A stretch of 64,000 bases of DNA, taken from the NCBI RefSeq assembly GCF_003402975.1, contig NZ_QURB01000001.1, forward strand, positions 496,001-560,000. The letters run 5' to 3'. Below, piece after piece: positions 28,633 to 38,176 of the stretch. The position numbers and the translations under genes were made by a program. Source of the stretch: Brumimicrobium aurantiacum. Its GTDB lineage: Bacteria; Bacteroidota; Bacteroidia; Flavobacteriales_D; Crocinitomicaceae. The notes beneath the pieces are model-generated. The model searched no databases. It was not told the DNA's origin and worked only from the letters and a program-made list of their open reading frames with translations. Position 1 is the first letter of the stretch. Every line of letters begins with the position of its first letter.

Positions 28633-29245
28633 AAACGGGGGTAGCATTAATTGAAATAACGAAATCGTTTTTAGTTTGCAGAATCAATTCCACTTCTTTT
28701 TTCATTTCTGGAAATGTGATTAAACCCTTCCATCTTAAATCATCTTTTCTAGTCAACAATAAATTATCAGCAAAAATTATACGCTTTCTTCCTGCTAATT
28801 TATAAAGCGCCTCTTTTCCAGACCAAATTTTTATCATTTCTTCTACAGAGGAAGTATCATATGCACATTTTTCGGTCTCACTTAAAAATTTATGTTTTAC
28901 GCGCATCACCTTTTCCCGAATTGGCTCCAAGTCAAGACCAATCTGAAAGTCAGCACAGTAAGCCATACCCACAACATGATTTGCATGGGAAATAGAAATA
29001 AACCCCTCTCCTTCAATATAAGGCGCTCCGATTTCAGAATACAAAATGGGCTCATTACCAAAATGCATTGTCCTCAGTACACGTGTAGCAACATACTCTC
29101 TTTGACGACCTTTATGGTTAAAACTTTTCAGGCGTTGATGTTCTTCAGGTAAGAGATTATGCAAATGTTCTTCAGTCACAAAATCATCATAATAAAGTAA
29201 AAAAACCGAAACAGGTCCGTACACAAGATTTTCAGTATGAAACAT
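28619..29245 (-). CDS. 4'-phosphopantetheinyl transferase superfamily protein
   Basis: 208 residues from MFHTENLVYGPVS; the frame is open to 29302, but the upstream 19 residues are hydrophobic and unlike the family. The conserved catalytic set is present: FQIGLDLEPIREKV (Mg-binding Asp/Glu) and MIKIWSGKEALYKLAG (W-x2-KEA). It attaches phosphopantetheine to acyl or peptidyl carrier proteins. It leads the operon with the prenylglyceryl phosphate synthase gene; their 14-bp overlap suggests translational coupling. Confidence 0.9.
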   Translation of the reverse strand: MFHTENLVYGPVSVFLLYYDDFVTEEHLHNLLPEEHQRLKSFNHKGRQREYVATRVLRTMHFGNEPILYSEIGAPYIEGEGFISISHANHVVGMAYCADFQIGLDLEPIREKVMRVKHKFLSETEKCAYDTSSVEEMIKIWSGKEALYKLAGRKRIIFADNLLLTRKDDLRWKGLITFPEMKKEVELILQTKNDFVISINATPVYEIK

Positions 29246-29415
29246 AATATAAAAGTAACAAATACGACATAAAATAGAGAGAGATAAACACAGAATTAAC
29301 AAATAAAAAAATAAAAAAATAGAAAGTTAACATGTGTTCATAACTTGTTTAGTGTAAAAAAGTGTAACTTTGTCGATTCTTTTGTAAGAAGAAGTGCGTT
29401 GTATATTAATTTTTA

Positions 29416-29423
29416 TACATTTG
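29416..29423 (+). promoter_or_regulatory. -7 box (TACATTTG) of the yceD-rpmF-fatty acid operon
   Basis: Matches TAnnTTTG and ends 22 bases before the ATG at 29445. A TTG at 29399-29401 is closer than the normal -33 spacing, so only the -7 element is convincing. Confidence 0.6.
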
Positions 29424-29444
29424 CACTCCAATTTTTTGGACATT

Positions 29445-29963
29445 ATGGCTTCGAATAAAGAGTATATTATCCCGTTTGAGGGCTTAAAGAATGGAAAACA
29501 TTCCTTTGAGTTCAAGATAACGACAGCGTTCTTTGAAGAATTAGCGTATTCAATTATTCAAGGAGGAGATGTTAAAGTCGACTTCCAACTGAATAAGAAA
29601 GATACCATGTTAATCGGGGCTTTTGAAATGTCAGGAACAATTCAAAAGCCTTGTGACCGATGTACAGAATTAATGGACATTGACATTGACTTATCTCACC
29701 AAATGATTTATAAGTTTGGGGAGAACGAGAGTGAAGATGAAAATTTAATTGTATTGCCGTCATCAGCATTTACGATTGACATTTCTTCTACCATGTATGA
29801 GTTATTAACGGTTTCGTTACCTACTCGAAATGTACATGACGAGAATGAATGTAATGAGGATATGTTGGATTTGATTGACAAATATGTTGATTCATCAGAA
29901 GAAGAAGATACCGATGAGGATGAAATAGATCCACGTTGGAATGCATTAAAAAATTTGAATTAA
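29445..29963 (+). CDS. yceD: DUF177/YceD family protein
   Basis: 172 residues starting MASNKEYIIPFEGLKNG; an upstream in-frame ATG at 29394 lies before the promoter box and is rejected. The signature region CDRCTELMDIDIDLSH and the acidic C terminus (SSEEEDTDEDEIDPRWNALK) are typical of YceD, which is almost always encoded just before rpmF and is linked to 23S rRNA or ribosome assembly. First gene of the operon. Confidence 0.9.
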   Translation: MASNKEYIIPFEGLKNGKHSFEFKITTAFFEELAYSIIQGGDVKVDFQLNKKDTMLIGAFEMSGTIQKPCDRCTELMDIDIDLSHQMIYKFGENESEDENLIVLPSSAFTIDISSTMYELLTVSLPTRNVHDENECNEDMLDLIDKYVDSSEEEDTDEDEIDPRWNALKNLN

Positions 29964-29984
29964 AAATCTTAAATATAAAGTAAA

Positions 29985-30176
29985 ATGGCACATCCAAAAA
30001 GAAGAACGTCGACAACAAGAAGAGACAAAAGACGTACACACAAGAAAGCAGTAGCTGCAAATGTAGCAACTTGTCCAACAACAGGACAACCGCATTTATA
30101 CCACCGTGCACACTGGCACGAAGGTAAACTTTATTACAAAGGTCAAGTAATTGCTGAAAAAGAAGTAGCAGTATAA
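29985..30176 (+). CDS. rpmF: 50S ribosomal protein L32
   Basis: 63 residues. Starts [20 protein letters not shown], the diagnostic basic N terminus of L32. The body ([24 protein letters not shown]) has only one cysteine, so this is a form without the four-Cys zinc ribbon. Position between yceD and plsX is the classic arrangement. Confidence 0.97.
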   Translation: MAHPKRRTSTTRRDKRRTHKKAVAANVATCPTTGQPHLYHRAHWHEGKLYYKGQVIAEKEVAV

Positions 30177-30215
30177 TTGTGCTGATCCGGCATAACTAAA
30201 GTGTAAGATACACTT

Positions 30216-31154
30216 ATGAAACTTGGATTAGATATTAGTGGAGGTGATTTTGCACCAAGAGCAAACGTTCTTGGTGCAATATTAGCCCTCGAGCAACTGC
30301 CCGACGATGTAGAATTAGTTCTCATCGGTCGTGAGAATGATATTACCTCAATTTTGGAAGAAAAGGGGGTAAAATCTGACCGTATTTCAGTAGTTGATGC
30401 TCCGGACGTCATTACGATGGAGGATCATCCTACCCGAGCAATTCCACAAAAACCAAACAGTTCAATATCCGTAGGTTTTGAACTTTTATCCCAAAACAAA
30501 ATAGATTCATTTGCAAGTACTGGTAACACTGGTGCTATGCTTGTTGGATCTATGTATAAGGTAAACGCCATCCCTGGTGTTATTCGTCCTTGTATAACAT
30601 CTGTCCTACCAACAGTAAATGGAGGGGACTCTATCATCTTAGATGTTGGAGCAAATGCTGATTGTAAACCTGATGTGTTATATCAATTTGCAAGTTTAGG
30701 CTCACTCTATGCTAAAAATGTAATGAATATTTCTGATCCGCGTATTGGTTTATTGAATATAGGAGAAGAAGAAGGTAAAGGAAATTTACTAACCCAATCA
30801 GCATATAAGCTAATGAAGGAATCGAAAGATTTCAATTTCATTGGAAATATTGAGGGAAGAGATTTATTTACAGGCAAGGCAGATGTAGTTGTATGTGACG
30901 GATTTACGGGTAATGTAGTACTGAAACAAGCTGAAGGTATGTATACAATTACACGTCAATTGGGGATAAAAGATGATTACTTAGAACGCTTTAATTATGA
31001 AAATTATGGCGGAACTCCTATATTGGGCGTAAATTCAGATGTGATTATAGGCCATGGTATATCAAATGACGTTGCTGTAAAAGGCATGCTTTGTTTGGCT
31101 TATGATGTCGCAAAATCTGAATTAACACAAAAGATTAAAGAAGCTTTTAAATAA
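30216..31154 (+). CDS. plsX: Phosphate acyltransferase PlsX
   Basis: 312 residues. PlsX converts acyl-ACP to acyl-phosphate, the first step of phospholipid synthesis with Pls[61 protein letters not shown] and [18 protein letters not shown] are hallmarks. Its last base is the first base of the fabH ATG. Confidence 0.97.
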   Translation: MKLGLDISGGDFAPRANVLGAILALEQLPDDVELVLIGRENDITSILEEKGVKSDRISVVDAPDVITMEDHPTRAIPQKPNSSISVGFELLSQNKIDSFASTGNTGAMLVGSMYKVNAIPGVIRPCITSVLPTVNGGDSIILDVGANADCKPDVLYQFASLGSLYAKNVMNISDPRIGLLNIGEEEGKGNLLTQSAYKLMKESKDFNFIGNIEGRDLFTGKADVVVCDGFTGNVVLKQAEGMYTITRQLGIKDDYLERFNYENYGGTPILGVNSDVIIGHGISNDVAVKGMLCLAYDVAKSELTQKIKEAFK

Positions 31155-32146
31155 TGAAAAAAATAACTGCAGCAATAACAGGCGTTCAAGGTTATGTTCC
31201 AGATAATATTCTGTCGAACAAAGACCTAGAAAAAATGATTGACACAACTGATGAGTGGATCACTACTCGAACAGGGATCAAGGAAAGGCGCATGCTAGGA
31301 GACGGAAACCCTACTTCTGATATTGGAGTGGCGGCCGTAAATAAATTGCTAGCAAAAAAAGGAATTTCTCCTGAAGAAATTGACTTGGTTATTTGTGCAA
31401 CAGTTACGCCAGATCATCCATTCCCAGCAACAGCGAATATTATTTCTGATAGAACAGGAATGAAAAACGCATGGAGTTTTGATGTGAATGCGGCTTGTTC
31501 TGGATTTATCTATGCTTTAACAACAGGTTCTCAGTTTATCGAAACAGGGAAATACAAAAAGGTTATTGTAATAGGTTCAGATAAAATGTCTTCTATCATA
31601 GATTATGAAGATCGTGCAACATGTGTGATTTTCGGAGACGGTGGTGGAGCTGTTTTATTGGAACCAAACGAAGAAGGTTTAGGTGTTATTGACAGCGTAT
31701 TAAAAAGCGATGGTCAAGGGAAGAAATTCTTGGTACAACCAGCAGGTGGATCCAAACAACCAGCAAGTCAAAAAACTGTAGACGAAAGACTACACTATGT
31801 TCATCAAGAAGGTAAAGCAGTATTCAAATTTGCGGTAACCAATATGGCTGATGTTTCGGCTGAAATTATGGAACGTAATGAGCTAACTTCAGAAAATGTA
31901 GATTGGTTGGTTCCACATCAAGCAAATTTGCGTATTATCGATGCTACAGCAAACAGAATGGGATTATCTAAAGATAAGGTGATGATCAATATTCAAAAAT
32001 ACGGAAACACAACTGCTGGAACTTTACCATTATGCCTTTGGGATTGGGAAAAGAAACTAAAAAAAGGTGATAATATTGTATTGTCAGCATTTGGAGGTGG
32101 CTTCACTTGGGGAGCTATTTATCTAAAATGGGCATATAATTCTTAA
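31154..32146 (+). CDS. fabH: 3-oxoacyl-ACP synthase III (KAS III)
   Basis: 330 residues. FabH condenses an acyl-CoA primer with malonyl-ACP to start type II fatty acid synthesis. The catalytic triad is visible: Cys in [14 protein letters not shown], His in [13 protein letters not shown], Asn in [12 protein letters not shown]. The TGIKERR motif near the N terminus is also typical. Overlaps plsX by one base. Confidence 0.97.
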   Translation: MKKITAAITGVQGYVPDNILSNKDLEKMIDTTDEWITTRTGIKERRMLGDGNPTSDIGVAAVNKLLAKKGISPEEIDLVICATVTPDHPFPATANIISDRTGMKNAWSFDVNAACSGFIYALTTGSQFIETGKYKKVIVIGSDKMSSIIDYEDRATCVIFGDGGGAVLLEPNEEGLGVIDSVLKSDGQGKKFLVQPAGGSKQPASQKTVDERLHYVHQEGKAVFKFAVTNMADVSAEIMERNELTSENVDWLVPHQANLRIIDATANRMGLSKDKVMINIQKYGNTTAGTLPLCLWDWEKKLKKGDNIVLSAFGGGFTWGAIYLKWAYNS

Positions 32147-32181
32147 AAAAATACTTACATTTATCCTATAAAAATTCATAC

Positions 32182-32688
32182 ATGATGAATCAAAAAGAAA
32201 TACAAGAACTTATAAAATTCGTTTCAAAATCTGGTGTTACAGAGGTAGAAATCGAAGAAAAAGACTTTAAAATTACGATTAAGTCTGAACCAAAAAGAAA
32301 GAAAGAAGAGGCGAAGGAAACTGTTTACATCCAACAACCGATGCAAGCAATGCCACAACAGCAGCCTGTTCAAACTCAAATGCCTCAAGCAGCTCCTGCA
32401 CCTGCAGCGACTCAAGAGAAAGCTCCAGAAGCAAATGATGATAGTAAATACATCACAGTGAAATCACCAATGATTGGGACTTTTTACCGTTCGCCATCTC
32501 CAGAGAAACCTGTATTTGTTGAAGTAGGAGATACAATCAAAAATGGAGATCCAGTATGCATTATCGAAGCGATGAAGTTATTTAATGAAATCGAAGCGGA
32601 AGTACAAGGTAAGATTGTAAAAGTATTGGTAGATGACGCATCTCCAGTAGAATATGACCAACCATTATTTTTGGTTGACCCATCGTAA
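32182..32688 (+). CDS. accB: Acetyl-CoA carboxylase biotin carboxyl carrier protein
   Basis: 168 residues. The N-terminal helical part (EIQELIKFVSKSGVTEVEIEE) and a Gln/Pro/Ala-rich linker (PMQAMPQQQPVQTQ) are followed by the biotinyl domain (VKSPMIGTFYRSPSPEKP, IIEAMKLFNEIEAE). The lysine of EAMK is the biotinylation site. A second ATG one codon in is equally possible. Followed by accC after 36 bases. Confidence 0.96.
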   Translation: MMNQKEIQELIKFVSKSGVTEVEIEEKDFKITIKSEPKRKKEEAKETVYIQQPMQAMPQQQPVQTQMPQAAPAPAATQEKAPEANDDSKYITVKSPMIGTFYRSPSPEKPVFVEVGDTIKNGDPVCIIEAMKLFNEIEAEVQGKIVKVLVDDASPVEYDQPLFLVDPS

Positions 32689-32724
32689 GCAAATTATTTA
32701 TAAGAACTAAATACCCAATAAGGC

Positions 32725-34059
32725 ATGTTCAAAAAAATATTGATTGCCAATAGGGGCGAAATTGCCTTACGTGTTATCAGAACATGTAAGGAAATGGGAA
32801 TTAAAACTGTTGCTGTATACAGTATAGCTGACAAGGATAGTTTGCATGTTCGTTTCGCCGATGAGGCAGTATGTATAGGACCAGCACAAAGTGCAAAGTC
32901 TTATCTTCAAATACCAAATATTATTGCTGCAGCAGAAATTACAAATGCTGATGCAATTCATCCAGGATATGGATTCCTTTCTGAAAACGCTAAGTTTTCA
33001 AAAGTATGTCAAGAACACAATATTAAATTTATTGGAGCTACCCCAGAACAAATTGATGGAATGGGAGATAAAGCGAATGCTAAAGCAACAATGATTAAAG
33101 CCGGTGTTCCTTGTATTCCTGGTTCAAAAGGTCTTTTAAAAGATTTAGAAGAAAGTTATAAAATAGCTGAGAAGATTAAATATCCTGTAATTCTAAAAGC
33201 CACTGCTGGTGGTGGAGGAAAAGGGATGAGAATCGTATGGAACAAAGATGAAATGGAAGCTGCTTGGGATTCTGCAAGACAAGAGTCAAAAGCTGCATTT
33301 TCAAACGATGGTTTGTACATGGAAAAGTACATTGAAATGCCACGTCATATTGAGATCCAAATTGCTGGTGACCAATACGGAAATGCTTGTCACCTTTCTG
33401 AAAGAGACTGTTCTATTCAGCGAAGACACCAAAAATTAGTTGAAGAAACACCATCTCCATTCATGACTAAAAAGTTGCGTAAGGAAATGGGTGAAGCAGC
33501 TATTAAAGCAGCAAAAGCTGTAAAATATGAAGGTGTAGGTACGGTAGAATTTCTTGTAGATAAAAACAGAGATTTTTACTTCATGGAAATGAATACACGT
33601 ATTCAGGTTGAGCACACAATTACAGAAGAAGTAATTAACTTCGACTTGATTAAAGAGCAAATCAAATTAGCAGCTGGAAGTGAGATCAGTGGAAAAAATT
33701 ATGAGCCTATCATGCATGCAATTCAATGTAGAATTAATGCTGAGGACCCTCACAATGGATTCCGTCCATCTCCAGGAAAGATCACAGAATATCATGAACC
33801 AGGAGGACATGGATTACGTATTGATACGCATGTTTATGCAGGATATACAATTCCACCTCACTACGATTCAATGATTGCAAAATTAATCACAGTGGCACAA
33901 ACTCGTGAAGAAGCTATTTTGAAAATGCGTAGAGCTTTGGATGAATACATTATTGAAGGTGTGAAAAGTACTATTCCATTCCACCAAAAATTAATGCTTG
34001 ATGAGAAATTCAATGCTGGTGATTTTACGACCAAATTCATGGAAGATTTTGAATTCTAG
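32725..34059 (+). CDS. accC: Acetyl-CoA carboxylase biotin carboxylase
   Basis: 444 residues, normal length. Carboxylates the biotin of AccB using ATP and bicarbonate. Recognisable motifs are [37 protein letters not shown], the glycine-rich ATP loop [27 protein letters not shown] and [15 protein letters not shown]. Last gene of the operon, followed by a strong terminator. Confidence 0.97.
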   Translation: MFKKILIANRGEIALRVIRTCKEMGIKTVAVYSIADKDSLHVRFADEAVCIGPAQSAKSYLQIPNIIAAAEITNADAIHPGYGFLSENAKFSKVCQEHNIKFIGATPEQIDGMGDKANAKATMIKAGVPCIPGSKGLLKDLEESYKIAEKIKYPVILKATAGGGGKGMRIVWNKDEMEAAWDSARQESKAAFSNDGLYMEKYIEMPRHIEIQIAGDQYGNACHLSERDCSIQRRHQKLVEETPSPFMTKKLRKEMGEAAIKAAKAVKYEGVGTVEFLVDKNRDFYFMEMNTRIQVEHTITEEVINFDLIKEQIKLAAGSEISGKNYEPIMHAIQCRINAEDPHNGFRPSPGKITEYHEPGGHGLRIDTHVYAGYTIPPHYDSMIAKLITVAQTREEAILKMRRALDEYIIEGVKSTIPFHQKLMLDEKFNAGDFTTKFMEDFEF

Positions 34060-34083
34060 AAATTCGAATCATTAAAGAATATG

Positions 34084-34114
34084 AATCCAGACCTTTATGG
34101 TCTGGATTTTTTTT
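34084..34114 (+). terminator. Terminator of the yceD-accC operon
   Basis: Perfect 10-bp stem (34084-34093 with 34099-34108), loop TTTAT, then eight T residues. Confidence 0.9.
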
Positions 34115-34176
34115 ATGTATATACTTTATTGACATCAAAATAACTCTGCAAAAAAGTCGTTGAAACATAAAATAGA

Positions 34177-34755
34177 ATGATGAGATACGCTATAACTACA
34201 ATTACGCTACTCCTCCTATGTATTACTTCACAATCAAATGCACAACTCGGAATAAAGGCTTCAATCGTAACTGGAAGTCCGAATTATTTGCCAGGATATG
34301 TAACTCATATTGGATTCAATACAGGACTTAATTATAAACTAAATGATCGATGGAGAGCAGATTTATCATTGGAGATGTTATTTAGAAAAGAAAAGATCAC
34401 CTACCTTTCTTCATCACAAGGAAGTCAAGCTCCAATTAAACTTTACATGAACAATAGTTTGACATTCATTTCACCCGTAACCATGGGAGTCGATTATCGC
34501 TTTTTAAAAGACAAAATAAGACCATTTATAGGATTAAATACAGGAGTTCTATCCACAGGTATTAAAATTAATGGAGAATGGTATAATTCGTATTATTTTG
34601 CAATTCAACCTAAGATTGGTGTTGATATCGCACTAAAGGAGAATATACTTTTAGATTTTACCATGAAACAAACTTTCGCTACTAAAAGGAATTTAACCAA
34701 ACATTTTTCATATCAAACCATTGCTATGCAATTAGGACTTCAATATTATTTTTAG
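34177..34755 (+). CDS. Outer membrane beta-barrel protein
   Basis: 192 residues. Signal peptide MRYAITTITLLLLCITSQSNAQ, then alternating amphipathic strands (YVTHIGFNTGLNYKLNDRWR, PIKLYMNNSLTFISPVTMGV, KIRPFIGLNTGVLSTGI) ending in LGLQYYF, the aromatic C terminus recognised by the BAM machinery. It resembles the PorT/OmpW-size family of small Bacteroidota barrels. Ligand or role unknown. Confidence 0.8.
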   Translation: MMRYAITTITLLLLCITSQSNAQLGIKASIVTGSPNYLPGYVTHIGFNTGLNYKLNDRWRADLSLEMLFRKEKITYLSSSQGSQAPIKLYMNNSLTFISPVTMGVDYRFLKDKIRPFIGLNTGVLSTGIKINGEWYNSYYFAIQPKIGVDIALKENILLDFTMKQTFATKRNLTKHFSYQTIAMQLGLQYYF

Positions 34756-34859
34756 ATCGAGCAGCCAATAAATTAGTTTAATTGAACTTCAAATAGACAA
34801 TTGGATCATAAGATTATTTAAAAATTACATAAAACTGATGGTTAATTGCATTAAGGTAT

Positions 34860-34867
34860 TAAATTTG
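34860..34867 (+). promoter_or_regulatory. -7 box (TAAATTTG) before the 119-residue gene
   Basis: Perfect TAnnTTTG match, 22 bases upstream of the ATG at 34890. No good -33 element was found. Confidence 0.55.
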
Positions 34868-34889
34868 TCAACATAAATATTATCAGAAT

Positions 34890-35249
34890 ATGAAGACAGG
34901 TATAGCAAATAAAAAAATAGAAAAGATCATCGCTTTAGTTGAAAAAGAAGGTGTACTTGCAGAATCATTGGTTCAAGAATTAACTGAACTAAGAGAATTG
35001 GCTTTAAAAGAAGAAGATCCGTTATTGGCTAAAGTTACAAGATTATCATTTGAGTACCTAACTGAAAACGAAGCTTATGATGTTCAAGCTTTATGGGAAG
35101 AAGACGAAGAAGGTGGTGAATTTCCATTGGAAATCGATGATAAAGAAAATCTTTTGAACCTTTTGAACTTGATGCTTAAATCTGACCATAAGATTAACAG
35201 AGAAGAAATTAAAGACTACCGTACAGCTTTGAAAGAAGAGCTTTATTAG
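34890..35249 (+). CDS. Conserved-looking acidic hypothetical protein
   Basis: 119 residues, acidic and helical (KIEKIIALVEKEGVLAESLV, YDVQALWEEDEEGGEFPLE, NLLNLMLKSDHKINREEI). No signal peptide, membrane segment or recognised motif. It has its own -7 box and a strong terminator, supporting a real gene. Function unknown. Confidence 0.75.
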   Translation: MKTGIANKKIEKIIALVEKEGVLAESLVQELTELRELALKEEDPLLAKVTRLSFEYLTENEAYDVQALWEEDEEGGEFPLEIDDKENLLNLLNLMLKSDHKINREEIKDYRTALKEELY

Positions 35250-35265
35250 TCTCAAAATATTAAAC

Positions 35266-35305
35266 AAAAAAAAGTCTGTCTAATATATTAGACAGACTTT
35301 TTTTA
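35266..35305. terminator. Bidirectional terminator
   Basis: A long perfect stem with arms AGTCTGTCTAAT and ATTAGACAGACT, flanked by A7 and T7. It separates the convergent 119-residue gene and the carbonic anhydrase gene. Confidence 0.92.
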
Positions 35306-35321
35306 TGCTCTATTTTTCGGT

Positions 35322-35939
35322 TTAAATGAAATGAACTTTTCCATCAGCTACATCATAATATGCACCGATAATTTCAATTTCACCATTCTTCTCCATTTCA
35401 GCTAAGATTTCACTATTGTTACGAATTTCAGCCATAGAATTATGAATGTTTTCGATCACAACTTTTTGAATTGATTCAGTTGTTGTAACGTCCTCTACCT
35501 CTTTCTCAACTTTTTGAACAGAAGGTTTCATTTTGCTCAATAAAGTAGTGATGTTTCCTAATTCTACACCTTTACAAGCAGAAGTTACTGCACCACATGA
35601 AGTATGCCCCAACACAACAATTAATTTTGAACCGGCAACTTTACAGCCGTATTCCATAGATCCAAGAATGTCTTCATTGACAATATTTCCTGCAACACGT
35701 GCGTTAAAAATATCCCCAACTCCTAAATCAAATATTTGTTCAGCTGTTACTCTCGAGTCAATACAACCCAACACTACAGTGTGAGGGAACTGACCTGTTG
35801 AGGTTTCATTTACTTGTTGAAGAAGGTTTCTTTCAGCAGACTCTCCGTTGACGAATCTTTTATTTCCATCAACTAAAATTTGTTTAACCTCCGAAATTGA
35901 TAATTTACTTTGTAATTCTTTATTTAATGTTTCCATCAT
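35322..35939 (-). CDS. Beta-class carbonic anhydrase
   Basis: 205 residues. Interconverts CO2 and bicarbonate. Zinc ligands and the catalytic dyad are visible in VLGCIDSRVTAEQIFD (Cys, Asp-Arg) and VLGHTSCGAVTSAC (His, Cys). No signal peptide, so cytoplasmic. The start (two ATGs in a row; 35936 is the alternative) overlaps the SulP stop codon, so it is translated with the transporter and probably works with it in bicarbonate supply or pH balance. Confidence 0.95.
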   Translation of the reverse strand: MMETLNKELQSKLSISEVKQILVDGNKRFVNGESAERNLLQQVNETSTGQFPHTVVLGCIDSRVTAEQIFDLGVGDIFNARVAGNIVNEDILGSMEYGCKVAGSKLIVVLGHTSCGAVTSACKGVELGNITTLLSKMKPSVQKVEKEVEDVTTTESIQKVVIENIHNSMAEIRNNSEILAEMEKNGEIEIIGAYYDVADGKVHFI

Positions 35940-37579
35940 TATGTTGTTTTTAGAAATGAATTTTCACTTAGATTTTCTCTGTTGTAAAACCCAACGAATT
36001 TAACGTTAATATTTCGACTTTTAGAATTATGATAAAAATCTTCTAGAAGGTCATAAATATCATAATCCATATGTTTATTTAACGAGCCATCAATAACTAC
36101 GTTACTATCATCTTTGATTTCATCAAAGGTTTTGTGTAAGTTTCCTTTATTAAAAAATGAAACTACCTCACCAAGTTGAATTGTTTGTACATCTTCTTTT
36201 TTCATATACTTAGAATGCATTCCATTCTCATAATTTCTTTTAATGATATAGAAAACAGCAATAGCAAAACCTATGATTATACCCCATAAAAGATTAACAC
36301 CAACAATAATTACAATTGTTACAATGAACGGTAAAAACTGACTCATACCTTGCTTGTAAAGCTCCTTAAACAGGGAAATATTCGCCAATTTATAACCTAC
36401 AACAAAAAGTACTGCAGCCAAAACAGCTAAAGGAATTTTATTAAGAATTGATGGCAAAGCTAAAACAAAAACCATCAGGAAAATACCATGAGAAATACCC
36501 GCCATTTTTGTTCTACCTCCAGAAGAAATATTTGTTGAACTTCGCACAATTACCTGGGTAATCGGCAGTCCTCCGATAAGTGATGAAACAACGTTACCAG
36601 AACCTTGAGCAAGTAACTCTCTATTGGTTGGTGTTGTTCTTTTATATGGATCTAACTTGTCTGTAGCTGCTACACTTAACAATGTTTCAAGACTGGCTAC
36701 AATGGCTAAAGTTGCACCAATCAAATAAATTCTTGGGTTACTTAAAATAGTCCAATCAGGAAAAGTCAATAAACCGTAATAAGGCAAATTACTATCAGCG
36801 GCTTGTATGTCCACCAAATGAGAATTTGCAACTTGTTGCTCACCCATCATAATAAACTCATTTGTTAGCGCAAGATTTGGAGCTGCTACGACAAACAATT
36901 CATTTGTTAAAACTGCAACAACCACAGCTAGCAAAGGACCAGGAATTATTTTTAAAATCTTATGCTCTTTAAAAGCCGGTCTTTGAAATAAGATTAAAAT
37001 AGTTAATGAAATAATTGTAATAATTATGGCTCCAAGAGAAAAATGACTGAATGAATAAAGGATATCAGAGAAGAATCCGCTGTTATCCATTTCGAAGTAC
37101 TTCCAATTTCCTTCTGGATTTTTATCCATTCCAAATGCATGAGGAATTTGTTTTAATATCAAGGTAATACCAATACCTGCTAGCATACCTTTAATCACAG
37201 AAGAAGGAAAATAATAACCAATGATTCCGGCCCTTAATACAGCAAGAATAATTTGAAGAACTCCTGCGATTACACCAGCTACCAAAAATGCCTGAAAACC
37301 AACGGCCATATCAAACTCTCCAGCAGCATTGGTACCTAATTCTAATATACTATCTGCAACAATTACTGCTAAACCAGCAGCAGGACCTGATACTCCAAGC
37401 GACGAACCACTTATAGCACCAACAACAATACCACCAACAACACCAGCAATAATTCCTGAAAACATAGGCGCGCCTGATGCGAGTGCAATTCCTAAACATA
37501 ATGGTAATGCGACTAAGAAGACTACCAATCCTGAAGGAATATCATATTTTAAATTTTTAAATAAATCTGAACTTTTCAT
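35939..37579 (-). CDS. SulP family anion transporter (probable bicarbonate or sulfate)
   Basis: 546 residues from MKSSDLFKNLKYDIPSG; an in-frame ATG at 37624 adds 15 unlikely residues. About ten to fourteen membrane segments with the SulP pattern (GLVVFLVALPLCLGIALASGAP, SGPAAGLAVIV, NRELLAQGSGNVVSSLIGGLPITQVIVRSS). The C terminus (residues ~450-546) is a short, divergent STAS-like domain (DDSNVVIDGSLNKHMDYDIY). Direct coupling to a beta-carbonic anhydrase gene argues for bicarbonate as the substrate, as in other SulP-CA pairs; this is inference. Confidence 0.9.
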   Translation of the reverse strand: MKSSDLFKNLKYDIPSGLVVFLVALPLCLGIALASGAPMFSGIIAGVVGGIVVGAISGSSLGVSGPAAGLAVIVADSILELGTNAAGEFDMAVGFQAFLVAGVIAGVLQIILAVLRAGIIGYYFPSSVIKGMLAGIGITLILKQIPHAFGMDKNPEGNWKYFEMDNSGFFSDILYSFSHFSLGAIIITIISLTILILFQRPAFKEHKILKIIPGPLLAVVVAVLTNELFVVAAPNLALTNEFIMMGEQQVANSHLVDIQAADSNLPYYGLLTFPDWTILSNPRIYLIGATLAIVASLETLLSVAATDKLDPYKRTTPTNRELLAQGSGNVVSSLIGGLPITQVIVRSSTNISSGGRTKMAGISHGIFLMVFVLALPSILNKIPLAVLAAVLFVVGYKLANISLFKELYKQGMSQFLPFIVTIVIIVGVNLLWGIIIGFAIAVFYIIKRNYENGMHSKYMKKEDVQTIQLGEVVSFFNKGNLHKTFDEIKDDSNVVIDGSLNKHMDYDIYDLLEDFYHNSKSRNINVKFVGFYNRENLSENSFLKTT

Positions 37580-37672
37580 GAATAATTTTTTTGGGCATAG
37601 AAATGCCATATAACAACGTAACAAACAACCTATTAAGGCTGAATAAATAATTAAATAAATTGCGGAAAAAAA

Positions 37673-37987
37673 TTATACGTGTTCAGGGGGTGGAGTTGTA
37701 TTCTCCTGGTAATTGGTTTTTATTTTGAAGAAATAAAGACTGTATTCTTTCTCTTTTTGAGATGAAGTGTTATACGTATGAACTATTTCAATTGAAGGGT
37801 GAAGGGTTTCCTCTTCTAAAGGATTTGCAGTCCGGTTTGAATTTTCTTGTTCTCCAAGATCCATACATGCATTAACTTCGTCGATGTGGTAATTGATAAA
37901 AGTGTCTGCAATGAAAAGTACAGACGACTGAAAAAACATTAGCAAACTTGCTAAGCATATCATTGCATAAATTTTTTGTTTTTTCAT
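37673..37987 (-). CDS. Small membrane-anchored or secreted protein, unknown
   Basis: 104 residues. N-terminal hydrophobic segment KIYAMICLASLLMFFQSSVLFIADTFI, then a hydrophilic region with one cysteine (NACMDLGEQENSNRT), ending NTTPPPEHV. The size, the hydrophobic start and the Pro-rich end recall small Bacteroidota proteins that carry a Cys motif after the membrane segment and end in a PP motif, but the similarity is weak. Function unknown. Confidence 0.6.
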   Translation of the reverse strand: MKKQKIYAMICLASLLMFFQSSVLFIADTFINYHIDEVNACMDLGEQENSNRTANPLEEETLHPSIEIVHTYNTSSQKEKEYSLYFFKIKTNYQENTTPPPEHV

Positions 37988-38176
37988 CGATGCAAATTTA
38001 GGGAATCAAATCGAAATTTTTAAGCTTCGTTATTAAAAGTTAGTTAAATTTAATAAAAGTGAATCGTGAGTCTTGCGTTTTTTTGATATAAACATCTGTG
38101 AACTAGGTTTCCAAAATCAGAATAAAAGCATCTCTTTATTTTAAAAACATTCTAAATAACAAATTGTGACAATGCT

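Noticed and set aside
29394-29444. Upstream start for the yceD gene
   Set aside because: It lies before the -7 promoter box, so the transcript would not include it; the family starts at the MASNKEY methionine.
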